In this document: positions 51,581 through 63,160 of the stretch, piece by piece
Layout: each line of letters begins with the position of its first letter
How positions within the stretch are numbered: the stretch's first letter is position 1
Assembly: GCA_902789505.1 (NCBI GenBank)
Contig: CADAOO010000007.1
Span: forward strand, 28,209 to 92,208
DNA length: 64,000 nucleotides
DNA from: an uncultured Methanobrevibacter sp.
Lineage (GTDB): Archaea > Methanobacteriota > Methanobacteria > Methanobacteriales > Methanobacteriaceae
Reading direction: 5' to 3'
The notes under the pieces: generated by a model
Seen by the model: only the letters and a program-made list of their open reading frames with translations
Told to the model about the DNA's origin: nothing
The model's database searches: none
Position numbers and translations under genes: made by a program

Positions 51581-52822
51581 TTATTTGCGTTTTAATGGTA
51601 TTAATCCTATAATACTTAAAATCACAAGTAACACTAAAATCGGGTTACCAGTTTCGTGTTTAGCAAGAGTTTGTTGAATAACTTTGCTTTCCGGTGTTGT
51701 TTCATTATCAGTTGGAACAGTTTTATTGTCTTTTAAAACTTCCACAATTGCGGAAGCATTTCCGGCAGCATAATAGTCATCACCATCAAACATTACTAGA
51801 ATTTCATATTCGCCTTCCTTGAAGTCATCTGGAATAGTCCACTGTGTAACTCCAACGCCGTTTGTAATTGTCACCTGTCTGGTTGTTCCGTCAGGCAATT
51901 TTACAGTTACAACACCGTTGAATTCTGTACCGTCCCTAGGAGTGACTTTAACAGTAACGTTTACTGTTTCTCCAGGTTTTCCTGAAGTGGCTTCGGCAGA
52001 TATGTCGACTGGAACTTTCAATACTGTGATTTTCATTGTATTATTAGACGGATTGTAGGTTGCATCACCGAGATATGCTAAATAGCCTTCGTAAATGCCT
52101 GGAGTGGATAACACAACGTTTTTGAAAACTGCTTTACCGTTGACAACGTAAGCTGAGTATTCACCAGCTGCACTTTTATCAAGATTAGCAATTTTATCAC
52201 TGACTTGTAAAACAGCTACACCACTTAATACAGGATTGCCGTTTTCATCCAAGACAGTAGCAACAATGTCAACAATATCACTAGGATAACCAATAATGTC
52301 ATCAGCTTCAATGGTGGTATCCAATTTGGACACGATTACACCTATTGTGGTTTCAGACGGATTATATGACTTATCACCAGGATATGTTATTTGACCTGTG
52401 TAGTTTCCAGTGTTTGGTAAAACAACTCCTTCAAATGTTACAACACCATTCAAAATATCAGCGGTATACTCGACACCATTGATACTCAAAGTAGCAGTAC
52501 CATTAGGAACTGGGTTTCCATTTTCATCAGTTACATTTGCTGTGACAGAAACTTTTTCACCAACTTTACCTTCGATAGGCTCAGCAACAATACTTGTATC
52601 TAATGCACTAACATCAATGTCAACAGTAGTGCTTGATGAATTATATTTTTCAGATCCGTTATATGTAATTTCACATTCATAACTGCCAGGAGCAGGTAAA
52701 ATCACATCCTCAAATACAGCCACACCATCAATCACATCAGCAGTGTACACAACACCACCAATAACCAATGCAGCAGTACCATCAAGAACCGGATTTAACC
52801 TTATCACCAACATCGCCTTCAA
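51581..52822 (-). pseudogene. 3' part of the giant adhesin, with membrane anchor
   Basis: 413 codons without a start. It begins in the Ig repeat where the giant gene loses frame (NPVLDGTAALVIGG) and contains three to four more Ig-like units. It ends with LVLLVILSIIGLIPLKRK, a C-terminal membrane span with basic tail. It is the natural end of the 52782-62879 protein, and an estimated 32-bp deletion at the junction accounts for the shift. Confidence 0.8.
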
Positions 52823-55800
52823 CAGGCACGACAGTAATATTAGTATCCAAAGGACTTACAGTAACATTAACAGTATTATTAGACGGATTATAGTTACCAG
52901 ATCCACTGTAAGCAATTTCACCCACATAAACACCAGGGGCGGATAAAATCACATCCTCAAATACAGCCACACCATCAATCACATCAGCAGTGTACACAAC
53001 ACCACCAATAACCAATGCAGCAGTACCATCAAGAACCGGATTTGCAGCAGTACCATCAAGAACCGGATTACCATTCTCATCAACAATAACCGCAGTAACG
53101 TTAACCTTATCACCAACCTTACCTTCAACAGGCACAGCAGTAATAACATTAGTATCCAAAGGACTTACAACAACGTCAACAGTATTATTAGACGGATTAT
53201 AATAATCAGATCCACTGTAAGCAATCTCACCTTCATAAACACCAGGAGCAGGCAAAATCACATCCTCAAATACAGCCACACCATCAATCACATCAGCAGT
53301 ATACTCAACACCACCAATAACCAATGCAGCAGTACCATCAAGAACCGGATTACCATTCTCATCAATAACATCAACTGTTACATTCACTTTATCACCAACT
53401 TTACCCACGACAGGCACAGCAGTAATATTAGTATCCAAAGGACTTACAACAACGTCAACAGTATTATTAGACGGATTATAATAATCAGATCCACTATATG
53501 AAACATTATTAGCTAATTTTATATCATTAGCAAATACGTCTACAGTATTATTTAAGATTCCACCTTCAGTTGATTTGAATTTGAATATAAGTGCAACACT
53601 TTGTCCTAATCTTAAGACTCTGTTGTATGTAAATACATCCCTGCCTTGTGCGTCTTTAGTTTGTGTCCAATCTTCGGCACCTTCAACAGATACCAATTCA
53701 AGACCGCTGGCATAATCCTCAACAACTGTAAGGTTTCTTATGTTGTAATCGCCTACGTTTGTAATGTTGACTTTAAACAATACGTCTTCACCTATGTTGG
53801 TATTATTAGTCAAAGTGATTTTTTCAACACTGACTTCTGGTTTTTCATCAAATACGTCAACATTGGCTACGGCATTGCCCATAACTGTATCGTTATAACC
53901 GTATGTAGCATTGTTGGTTTTAATACCACGGCTTGTAGTGTTGAATATAAGATGAACAGTTGTGTAATCACCTGCTTCTAATTTGTCCAGGATGAATGTT
54001 TTTGTACTTTCATCATAAGTCCAAGGAACATCAGATCTGATTGAATCATAAACCAAACCTTCAGAGAAGTTATCTTCACGGATGAATACATTGTATAAAT
54101 CCATGGTTCCTGTATTGGTAATCTTAAATTCGAATCTGACTTGGTTTCCAACAGTGACACCGTTTGCATCTAATGAAATTTTAACAGCAGTCATGTTAAT
54201 GGTCTTTTCGACAACAGTAACATTCTTACTGGTTGCATTAGTGACTTTATCTCCGTTGAATCCTGCTTCGATGGAATTTGCAACACTGCCTTCAGAGGTA
54301 GCATTGAAGTATAACAATACAGTAGATACGTCATCATTGGTTAATGAACGGACCAACCTGAATGTGTTTGAAGTTTCATTGAATACCCAATCATCATCAG
54401 TTGTGTAATGGTCAAATACCAATACATCGCCCCATTCTTTTTCAATGAAGAAAATAGAATCTAAAGGAACGTTTCCAGTATTTTTGATGATTACCTCATA
54501 AATGACTTGGTCTCCAATAAATGCCATGTCTTTAACCAGTACTTTAGTAGCGGTTATATTTGGTTCGTATGGTAAAACCTTTTTTTCATCAGAAGTGATG
54601 CTTGTGTGGTTTTTACCATTATTCCATATCGCATTCACTGTATTGGTAATGTTACCTGAACCGGTGACATTAAAGTATACGTGTAAAGCGGCATAACCTC
54701 CTACGTTAATAATACGGTTTAAGGTAAATGTTAATGATTCCTCATCTACACTCCAAGAACTTGCACTGTCCCAACCTGCATAAACAAGGTTTTCGCACGG
54801 TAATTCATTAAGAATTAACTCCGCGGATTCAAGATGTTTATCTCCAACATTGTGAACTCTGATTTCATAGACAACTTGGTCTCCGACATAGATTGTGCCT
54901 GGAGTAAGCAAGTATTTTTCAACAGTAATGTTTGAATTGTCTCCTTCCACATCAGGAACGTGTTTGTTTGTAACGTTAACGTAGTCTGATGCATTGGCCA
55001 ATTCAAAATCATCATAACCTGCAAATATGGTATTGTTTTTAATGCCCATACTTGTTGTGTTGAATACAAGCAAGATATTTGCCATGTCTTCAGGAAGCAA
55101 TGTTTTTCCATAAGTGAACTTGTACCTGTTGTCGCTTATTTTGGATACAGTCCATGAAGCGTTCTGTTGGGAGTAGAGGTATACTAAACCTTCAGGGATA
55201 TCTTCAATGAAATACACATTATCCAAAGCGATATTTCCTTTGTTGATTATGACAACACGGAATTTAGCGAGTTCGCCAACAGTAATTACTCTGTCGGTTT
55301 CTGCTTTGATTTTTTCAAGCTGAATAGCAACATTACGTGGTAACACTTCCACACCACAAGTGGTGTTGGAACTGACTTGCTCATCGTTGAAACCGGCAAT
55401 TACAGTATTGTTTTTGAATCCTGCAGTTGTAGTGTTGAAATATAATGTTAAACCGAATTTTTCACCAGGTTGCACTTTTTGGTTTAAGGTAAATTTGTAC
55501 CTGTTACCTCCAAGTTTTTCCACAATCCAGTTTTCAGGGGTTTCCTTGAAGTGGTCGAATACCAAATCATCATAGTCATCTTCAATGAAGTAAATGTTGT
55601 CTAATCCGACATCACCTGTATTTTTGACCGTGATATGGTAAGCCACTTGATCACCTACATATACATCAACATTACTTACGAGCACTTTTGTAACTTCCAC
55701 AAATGGATTGTACGGTAACACTTCGACATTTGCAGCACTACTATCAATTGCTTCTTCATATTCACATCCGACAGTAGCGTTATTTGTAAAGTTACCTTCG

Positions 55801-58800
55801 TATGTAGCATTGTATACCAGTTCAATTACATGACTTTCGCCAATTGCAAAGGCATGATTTAAAATGAACTTGACTTTATCACCCAAGTCTTCAACATTCC
55901 AGCAGTCTTCATTATATTCGAAGTGATCATAAACAAGACCACCTACGGTTTTATAATCCACGAAGAATGCATTTTCCAAATTAACATCTCCAGTATTGAT
56001 AATTTCAATCTTGAAGATTACCTGATTGCCTTCATAGATTACATCCTTATTCATTAAGACTTTTGAAATTGTCATATTAGGACTTGGTAAAACTGTGAAG
56101 TTTACTGAAGTTCTATTTTTATAATCAAATCCGTTAACATACATGACGATATCATTAGACCAGTTTCCAAGTTTTACTGTTTTAAACGGTAACAGGACAC
56201 TAGTGCTTGCATAAGCCGGTAAAGGACTGTTGTATACAGCATAATCATTAATTAATGTCCATCCAGGATAAGGTTTATCAGTATATAACTCGATACCATC
56301 TGAATACAAGTCATCAGCGTAGATTAAACCAAGAGTATGGTTACAATCATTATAGAATGTAATGTTAAAGTAAATAACATCACCCAAATGAACTGTATCA
56401 TTCATTAGGACTTTTGTTACATGGAACTCTAAAGGTAAAACCTTTATGTTGAGTGTTGCATTTGTTGGCAAATAGTCATCTGTTTCTTCAAATACCATGC
56501 TTTGTGTGAAATTACCAACTTGAGTTAAGCTTACATCCTCAAATGTTGCAAAACCGTTAATAATTTCCGCATCGTATAGCTTGCCGTTGATAACTACACT
56601 GACATTGCCTATAACAGGATCACCGAATTCATCATAAACTCTGGTTGTTATGTCAATAACATCATCTTTATATGCGACGATATTGACGTCATCCATGAAA
56701 GTAATTAATTTGGAAACAAATACTTTGATTGTGGAGTTTGATGGATAGTAGTAATCATCATCTTTATAGTAGATATTTGCAGTGTAATTTCCAGGCATAG
56801 GAGCTATCAATCCTTCAAATACGACATTACCATTAGTAACATTTAAAGTCAAGTTATAATTTTCGAATACGAATGTAACAGTACCATTTTGTACAGGATT
56901 GCCGAACTCATCCTCCACATCAATAACGAAATCGACAGGCATACCCGGTTTAGTGAAAGTATCTTCTCCACTAACAGTTGTCAACAGTTTGTCAATGAAA
57001 ATGTGTATTGTTGTATTGGATGTCTCATAGTAATCATTGGACTCATATATGATATCAGCATAGAAATTACCCGGTTGAGGATTGTCAAAATTATCAAATC
57101 TTACTGTACCCTTATTTACAATAGCATAGTGAACTTCACCATTGATTAATAATTTAGCAGTTCCGTTTTGAACAGGTCTATTAAACTGATCAGTGATGTT
57201 AGCATCAATTACGAATCTGGTTTCTACCCTTTCAGTGATATTTTTTGAAACTGTAGTGGTATTCAATTTGGCTACAGTAACTGTAACATTGTTTCCTGAT
57301 GGATTATATGCACCATATCCGCTATACTCAATTGTACCTTTATAAACATTAGGTTTTGATACGCGAACATTCTTGAATGTTGCAATACCGTTTTTAATAT
57401 TTACAGTGTAAGTATTTCCTTCGATGACTAATGTAGCGGTTCCATCGGTAAGTAAATTACCGCGTTCATCGGTTACATTAATCGGAACGTTTATATCCTG
57501 AGTATAGATTACGCTTACGTCGGTAGGATTGACTATTGAATCATGCCTTACGAATGTTGAATTGCTTGCATCAGCCAAGTTGAAATCACCTTCAAATGCA
57601 GTAGCTGTATTATCGAACAAACCTCCAAATTCTGAAGTGAATTTCAAGGTTAAATTTAAAGATTCGCCCATTGTTAAAACTCTTACATATTTGAAGACAT
57701 CTCTGCCGGATACAACGCTGTGGGTCCATGCGATAGATCCAACCATTCCCACATATTTTAAACCTGCAGTATAATTTTCTACAAGGGTTAAATTGCGTAA
57801 ATCATAATCTCCAACGTTTTTAATACTGATTTGGAACAATATGTCTTCACCAATATTTGTATTGTTGGTTAGAGTTATTTTTTCCAGGGTAATTTCCGGA
57901 TCTTTAGCAAGTACTCTTACACTAGCCACATCACTTCCCATCACTGTATTGTTGGCACCTGCAGATGCATTGTTTGTTTGAATGCCTCTTTCGGTTGCGT
58001 TGAATATTATATGCAATGTTGCATTTTCACCTTTCAGCAACGGTCTTGCGGATGTGAACCTATGTGTGGAAGCATCGTAATCCCAACGGATATCTCCCCT
58101 GTGAGAGTCATAAACCAATCCTCTGGTATAGTTGTCATCGAGGATGAATACATCATTCAAATCAACATTACCTGTATTGTGGATTACAACTTCAAATATG
58201 ATTTGTTCGCCAACAACTGTTACACCTTTAAGTGCAACTTTTTCAACAGTCATTTGAGGCTTTTTAAATTCAGTAGTGAGATTTTTACTGCTTGCATCAG
58301 TAGTATTCTCATTGAATAAAACTGTAACATTATTAACTACACTGCCTTCACCAGTAACTGTGTAATACAAAGCAATTACGGTTGATTCGTTTAATCCTAA
58401 AGGACGATTGAATGTAAATGAATTTGCGGTTTTGTTATAAATCCATTCATCGTGACTGTAATAATCATTGAATTTTAAAATACCCAAATCTGATTCATCA
58501 AATGATAAATATTTTATTGGAGTGTTTCCTGTATTCTTAACGATTATTTCATAAGTTACGTTATCACCTACATATGCATGGGTAGTATTTACTACCTTTG
58601 TAACATGAACATTTGGATTATAAGGCAATACTTCCTTATCTGGAGTGGTATATTCGGTTGAATTTCTGCCCACGTTCCATGAAGCTATTGCAGTATTTGA
58701 TATGTTGCCGTCTTTAACAGCTTTGAAATAAAGTGAAACAACAGCATAATCCCTTAGCGGAATTGAATTGTTGTATCTTAATGTTAGTTTATTTCCTTCC

Positions 58801-61800
58801 TGGGTAACAATCCAATATGAAGAGTTATCCCAATAACTGTATTTCAGCTTAGGATGGATGTTGTCAACAAGTACCAAATCGGTTATTGTAACATTACCCA
58901 CGTTGTGAGCAACAATTTCATATCCAACAGTATCGCCTACATATATATCACCATGAGTGATAAGACGTTTTTCGAGTGTGATATTGTAGTTGGTTCCTTC
59001 CGGATAAGGAGAAACAGTTTCATTTACATAAACCCAATCACTAGCTTCGCCTAAAACTTCAGGATTGCTTAAATCACTGGAATTACTAAAGTAAGCTACA
59101 ACTTTATTGGTTTTATTTCCTAAGGTAGTTGCATTAAATACCACTTCAATCAAAACTGTCTCTTTCATTTTGAAAACATGATTCAATCTGAATAGGTATT
59201 TTCCGCCAACGGTGGAAACTGTCCATGACTGATTTCTGTTGGAGGTCACATAAACTAATCCATCACTGTAGTCATCCTCAACGAAATAGAAGTTCTTCAA
59301 GTCTGCGTTACCTGTGTTGGTAACTTCGACAGTGAACCTTACAAGGGAATCAGGCAGGACTTCCCAATTGGAAACTCTGTCCTTTTCGATTGTAACATTC
59401 GCCAGGAACGGCAAGACATTCACTCCGCAGGTTGTATCATTCACATCAATTGTGTTGTTGAAACCTGTAATGACAGTATTGTTTTTAAATCCTGGACTTG
59501 TAAGGTTAAAGTACAAGTATGCGGAATATTCAAATCCAATCTCTGCCTTGGAGTTTAATGTGAATTTATATCTTTTTGAATCGAGTTTTGTTTCACTCCA
59601 GTTACCTTGAATACTTACAAAGTGGTCATAAACTAAACCTTCAGTGTATGCGTCCTCAATGAAATAAACGTTATCTAAAATTGCGTTTCCAGTGTTTTCA
59701 ACTGAAATGTGGTAAACGATTTGATCTCCAACATATTTTGTATCGGCAGTTCTGTCAACTTTCTCGATTGTTAAATCAGGAAGATACGGAATTACTTCAA
59801 CATCTGCAGAAGCTGTCACGTTTACTTCAGGATACTCACACAATGCTGAAACATTATTGGTGAAGTTTCCTGATTTTGTAGCATTATAGTACAGCTCAAT
59901 GCCATGAGTCTCATTGATTGCAAGTGTGTGGTTTAATGTGAACTTGATTGTTCCATCACCCATTCTGGTTAAAATCCAACTGTTACTGTCGGAATAATAA
60001 TGGTCAAATACTAATCCATTAATATTTTCATAATCAATTAAGTAAGCATTTTTTAAATCAACATCACCTGTATTTTTAATGTTAACTTCAAAAACAACTT
60101 GAGTATTATCGTAAATAGTTCCTTTTGCCTCTAAAGATTTGGCTACAGTCATGTTTGGACTTGGTAAAATACTGAAATCTATTTCAGAAGAATTGCTGAA
60201 TGCCAGTGAATTTGCATACATAACCAACCTGTTAGTAAAGTTACCTATCTGAACTGCCTTGAAAGGTAAAATCAAACTCATATTGGTATGAGCAGGGAAC
60301 GGAGTATCTAAAACCCACATGCCTTCCTCAATATGCCATCCAGGGAATGTGCCATTAACCAGGAATTTTATTCCTGTTGGATATACATCCCATGCATATA
60401 ATTTTGTAATTTCACAGTCACCGTCATTATAGAATGTAATATTGAAGTACACATTGTCATCCAAATGGATATCTTCAGTGTTGACAAGTGTTTTTGTTAC
60501 ATGATAATAAAGCGGCAAAACTTCCAAATTCGCAGTTGTATCGCATTTAACATATTTACCATCAGCATTTGTGTAATTGGCAAATAAAGTGTAATTTCCA
60601 GCTTTGAGAGTTTTAAATACTGAACTTTCCATAATGCTTGAAACTCCCATATAATCAGTGTCAGAACTTCCTAAAAATTTGTAAACACCATTAAGAAGTA
60701 TATAATAATTTATGGTTGTTGCATTTGAAATTCCAGTTAACTTATCATCAAATAAAGCGGAAATCAATTTTTGTCCACTGACATTTCCCTCATACATTGT
60801 ATGATTAAGTAAATTTAAGCCTGCATCCATACGAATGGCAGTATCATTGTCGATAGCTTTATACATATCATTTTCCGGATGGTTTGCATAAACGATATAG
60901 CAATATTCATCTTTAAACTCATACGGAATAGTGTACTTACCGTAAATGTCTGTTAAACCTGCACTTTTAGTGAATGAATCTTGTCTAACGTCATATATGG
61001 TAAGGTTAATTACCTGATTATATTCACGGAGATCCTGATAATCAATAGTACCTCCCTGACTTCTTTCAGCACCATCAACTACACTGACTCCATCAATAAT
61101 AACATTTGAAGAATTACCATTATTATATATGGCATTCAATATGTTATCTCCACCATATAATATAGCACCTACACTAGTACCATTATATACAATAGGTAAC
61201 CTATATGAATAAGCCTGGTTATCACCAAATGTTGTAGTAGAAGCATTCAATGTAGAATCATCAAGATATATAGCACTTCCGTTAATAGCTTTATTGCCAT
61301 CAAATGTGGAACTTGCAGTTGATATACCAGATGCAGTGGAATAAACAGCACCACCATACTCAGCAGTATTACCACTAAATGTTGAATCTGAAATACTTAC
61401 ATCAGATGCAGTGGAATAAACAGCACCACCATACTCAGCAGTATTACCGCTAAAGTCACCACTAATCTCAGTACCCTGACAATCATTTAAATATATAGTA
61501 CCAAGTGTACCTGAATTGTCAGTGAAGACACCATTTATTTTATTATTAATAGACTTACCACCAATACGTATAGCAGAACCATTGTTAGCAGAGTTGCCTA
61601 TGAAAGTACCATCAATTGTTGAATTTTTAACATTACTAGTCATTTCTATGGCACCACCACCGATACCTTTAGCAACGTTGTTAATGAAAGTACCGTTTAT
61701 ATGAAGGTCTTGTGCCGGACCTTTAACATATATGGCTCCACCTTCGAAATTGGCAGAGTTATTTTCAAAGTACCCATTAATATTCATGCCGTTTACACTG

Positions 61801-62879
61801 TTTTCAAGATGGATTGCACCGGAATACCTGGTTAATGCCTTGTTTCCTATGAAAGTACCTTCAACGTTCACATTTTCAACATATCTGAAATATAGGGCTC
61901 CACCACTTCCATCACCGGAAGCACCTGCAATGTTATTTACAAAAGTACCTGTAATATTAACATTTCGGCTCCACTGATCGAAATAGGAACCGCCAGAGTA
62001 CTTATAGGCCACATTGTCAGCCATATAAAAATTGAAAACTGAATTTGAAACATCTGAAAAGAACTTCGCACCAGGGGTTTGCATAGCAGTGTTGTTGATA
62101 AAAGTAAAATTAACATTACAGTTATCAAATTTGTAATTAGGTGCAACCTTCGTTTTAGAAGTATACACAGTACCCTGATTGCCTGCTTTATTTCCAATGA
62201 ATTTCGCTGACATATTTGAGTCAGTTACATCCTTTGAAAAATAAATAGCGGAACCATGAGCTGAAGAATAACAATCCATGAAAGTACAGTTTTCAATCAC
62301 CAATCCTTTCATTATAGTATCAAAACGTATTGCTCCTCCACCTACATTATTACCAGTACTCTTACCATTCTTAAAAACGATGTTTTTCAAGGTCAATCCT
62401 TCAATAGTACCATTAGTAGGAGTTTGGAATATTCTGGAAAAGTTTGACGCATCGATTGTATAACCCTTACCATCAATTGTCATGCCTCTAGTAATTGTAA
62501 TACCATTAACCTCATCTGTATTATTATAATCTTTATCCAATACAAGAGTTTTGCCCTGAGGGGTTCCTGAGATTAATCGTTGCAATTGTGTGAATGTTCC
62601 AGCAGAATTTGCTGATAAAATCTCATTTCCGGATTCAGGAACGGAACTTGAATCATCGCCGCCAGTTGATTTATCACTATTTGATGAACTAAGAGGTGAG
62701 TCAGTAGTTCCCAAAATAGCACTGGCGTTATTTTGTGAATCGACACTAATAATGGCATTACTACTTGAAAGAGCAACAGGGCCATCAGTATTATTTAAAT
62801 CCGAAGCACAAACTGTAGGGATTAATAATAATATTATTAGAAAAGCTAAGAATATTATTATGTTGTTTTGATTTTTCAT
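52782..62879 (-). CDS. Giant adhesin with beta-helix, DUF11 and Ig-like repeats (frameshifted end)
   Basis: 3365 aa from ATG 62879 with AAAGGAA upstream (signal peptide IIIFLAFLIILLLIPTVCAS). Residues about 80-560 form a beta-helix (two copies of GNTAEYGGAVYSTAS). About 730-1770 holds about six DUF11 repeats (VTKVVNTTHAYVGDNVTYEI) and one further DUF11 block, then four Ig-like repeats. A second DUF11 block of similar content (about 2160-3160) follows, and the end is near-identical Ig units. It stops with GDKVKSGS inside a unit, so the C-terminal anchor is out of frame. Extracellular; binds host or neighbour cells by inference. Confidence 0.85.
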   Translation of the reverse strand: MKNQNNIIIFLAFLIILLLIPTVCASDLNNTDGPVALSSSNAIISVDSQNNASAILGTTDSPLSSSNSDKSTGGDDSSSVPESGNEILSANSAGTFTQLQRLISGTPQGKTLVLDKDYNNTDEVNGITITRGMTIDGKGYTIDASNFSRIFQTPTNGTIEGLTLKNIVFKNGKSTGNNVGGGAIRFDTIMKGLVIENCTFMDCYSSAHGSAIYFSKDVTDSNMSAKFIGNKAGNQGTVYTSKTKVAPNYKFDNCNVNFTFINNTAMQTPGAKFFSDVSNSVFNFYMADNVAYKYSGGSYFDQWSRNVNITGTFVNNIAGASGDGSGGALYFRYVENVNVEGTFIGNKALTRYSGAIHLENSVNGMNINGYFENNSANFEGGAIYVKGPAQDLHINGTFINNVAKGIGGGAIEMTSNVKNSTIDGTFIGNSANNGSAIRIGGKSINNKINGVFTDNSGTLGTIYLNDCQGTEISGDFSGNTAEYGGAVYSTASDVSISDSTFSGNTAEYGGAVYSTASGISTASSTFDGNKAINGSAIYLDDSTLNASTTTFGDNQAYSYRLPIVYNGTSVGAILYGGDNILNAIYNNGNSSNVIIDGVSVVDGAERSQGGTIDYQDLREYNQVINLTIYDVRQDSFTKSAGLTDIYGKYTIPYEFKDEYCYIVYANHPENDMYKAIDNDTAIRMDAGLNLLNHTMYEGNVSGQKLISALFDDKLTGISNATTINYYILLNGVYKFLGSSDTDYMGVSSIMESSVFKTLKAGNYTLFANYTNADGKYVKCDTTANLEVLPLYYHVTKTLVNTEDIHLDDNVYFNITFYNDGDCEITKLYAWDVYPTGIKFLVNGTFPGWHIEEGMWVLDTPFPAHTNMSLILPFKAVQIGNFTNRLVMYANSLAFSNSSEIDFSILPSPNMTVAKSLEAKGTIYDNTQVVFEVNIKNTGDVDLKNAYLIDYENINGLVFDHYYSDSNSWILTRMGDGTIKFTLNHTLAINETHGIELYYNATKSGNFTNNVSALCEYPEVNVTASADVEVIPYLPDLTIEKVDRTADTKYVGDQIVYHISVENTGNAILDNVYFIEDAYTEGLVYDHFVSIQGNWSETKLDSKRYKFTLNSKAEIGFEYSAYLYFNLTSPGFKNNTVITGFNNTIDVNDTTCGVNVLPFLANVTIEKDRVSNWEVLPDSLVRFTVEVTNTGNADLKNFYFVEDDYSDGLVYVTSNRNQSWTVSTVGGKYLFRLNHVFKMKETVLIEVVFNATTLGNKTNKVVAYFSNSSDLSNPEVLGEASDWVYVNETVSPYPEGTNYNITLEKRLITHGDIYVGDTVGYEIVAHNVGNVTITDLVLVDNIHPKLKYSYWDNSSYWIVTQEGNKLTLRYNNSIPLRDYAVVSLYFKAVKDGNISNTAIASWNVGRNSTEYTTPDKEVLPYNPNVHVTKVVNTTHAYVGDNVTYEIIVKNTGNTPIKYLSFDESDLGILKFNDYYSHDEWIYNKTANSFTFNRPLGLNESTVIALYYTVTGEGSVVNNVTVLFNENTTDASSKNLTTEFKKPQMTVEKVALKGVTVVGEQIIFEVVIHNTGNVDLNDVFILDDNYTRGLVYDSHRGDIRWDYDASTHRFTSARPLLKGENATLHIIFNATERGIQTNNASAGANNTVMGSDVASVRVLAKDPEITLEKITLTNNTNIGEDILFQISIKNVGDYDLRNLTLVENYTAGLKYVGMVGSIAWTHSVVSGRDVFKYVRVLTMGESLNLTLKFTSEFGGLFDNTATAFEGDFNLADASNSTFVRHDSIVNPTDVSVIYTQDINVPINVTDERGNLLTDGTATLVIEGNTYTVNIKNGIATFKNVRVSKPNVYKGTIEYSGYGAYNPSGNNVTVTVAKLNTTTVSKNITERVETRFVIDANITDQFNRPVQNGTAKLLINGEVHYAIVNKGTVRFDNFDNPQPGNFYADIIYESNDYYETSNTTIHIFIDKLLTTVSGEDTFTKPGMPVDFVIDVEDEFGNPVQNGTVTFVFENYNLTLNVTNGNVVFEGLIAPMPGNYTANIYYKDDDYYYPSNSTIKVFVSKLITFMDDVNIVAYKDDVIDITTRVYDEFGDPVIGNVSVVINGKLYDAEIINGFATFEDVSLTQVGNFTQSMVFEETDDYLPTNATLNIKVLPLEFHVTKVLMNDTVHLGDVIYFNITFYNDCNHTLGLIYADDLYSDGIELYTDKPYPGWTLINDYAVYNSPLPAYASTSVLLPFKTVKLGNWSNDIVMYVNGFDYKNRTSVNFTVLPSPNMTISKVLMNKDVIYEGNQVIFKIEIINTGDVNLENAFFVDYKTVGGLVYDHFEYNEDCWNVEDLGDKVKFILNHAFAIGESHVIELVYNATYEGNFTNNATVGCEYEEAIDSSAANVEVLPYNPFVEVTKVLVSNVDVYVGDQVAYHITVKNTGDVGLDNIYFIEDDYDDLVFDHFKETPENWIVEKLGGNRYKFTLNQKVQPGEKFGLTLYFNTTTAGFKNNTVIAGFNDEQVSSNTTCGVEVLPRNVAIQLEKIKAETDRVITVGELAKFRVVIINKGNIALDNVYFIEDIPEGLVYLYSQQNASWTVSKISDNRYKFTYGKTLLPEDMANILLVFNTTSMGIKNNTIFAGYDDFELANASDYVNVTNKHVPDVEGDNSNITVEKYLLTPGTIYVGDQVVYEIRVHNVGDKHLESAELILNELPCENLVYAGWDSASSWSVDEESLTFTLNRIINVGGYAALHVYFNVTGSGNITNTVNAIWNNGKNHTSITSDEKKVLPYEPNITATKVLVKDMAFIGDQVIYEVIIKNTGNVPLDSIFFIEKEWGDVLVFDHYTTDDDWVFNETSNTFRLVRSLTNDDVSTVLLYFNATSEGSVANSIEAGFNGDKVTNATSKNVTVVEKTINMTAVKISLDANGVTVGNQVRFEFKITNTGTMDLYNVFIREDNFSEGLVYDSIRSDVPWTYDESTKTFILDKLEAGDYTTVHLIFNTTSRGIKTNNATYGYNDTVMGNAVANVDVFDEKPEVSVEKITLTNNTNIGEDVLFKVNITNVGDYNIRNLTVVEDYASGLELVSVEGAEDWTQTKDAQGRDVFTYNRVLRLGQSVALIFKFKSTEGGILNNTVDVFANDIKLANNVSYSGSDYYNPSNNTVDVVVSPLDTNITAVPVVGKVGDKVNVTVDVIDENGNPVLDGTAALVIGGVEYTADVIDGVAVFEDVILPAPGVYEGEIAYSGSDYYNPSNNTVDVVVSPLDTNVITAVPVEGKVGDKVNVTAVIVDENGNPVLDGTAANPVLDGTAALVIGGVVYTADVIDGVAVFEDVILSAPGVYVGEIAYSGSGNYNPSNNTVNVTVSPLDTNITVVPVEGDVGDKVKSGS
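52820..53520. repeat. Near-identical tandem Ig-like coding repeats
   Basis: Units of about 250-260 bp encoding PVEGKVGDKVNVT, then DENGNPVLDGTAALVIGGV, then SDYYNPSNNTVDVVVSPLDT are almost identical at the DNA level. One unit contains a 27-bp internal duplication (AANPVLDGT repeated) near 53030-53060. The deletion that shifts the frame lies at one end. Such arrays are prone to slippage and to assembly collapse. Confidence 0.75.
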
Positions 62880-62918
62880 TTCCTTTCTCACCTCCGCTAA
62901 GACCCTATTATAAAACAA

Positions 62919-63160
62919 CGAAACAAATTAGGGAATAGATTATAAGTACATATGGCATTTATCTTATATAAACTTAGTTGAAGACTAATACAAATCATGC
63001 AACAATATTGCAGTTTCACTAACTTTTTGTGTTAATAATTAAAAAAAATATAATGAATAAAAAACAAAATTAGCAATAAAAATATAAAATTGTTCAAAAT
63101 TAATAAATAATCATAAACATTGTTATAAAAAATTGAAAAGAAAAAAGAAAAAAAATGAAC
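62919..63160. other. AT-rich spacer upstream of the giant adhesin
   Basis: Contains no gene. AT-only tracts near 62955-62970 (plus-strand CTTATATAAAC) may provide the TATA box of the giant adhesin on the minus strand (TTTATATAAG). Confidence 0.45.
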
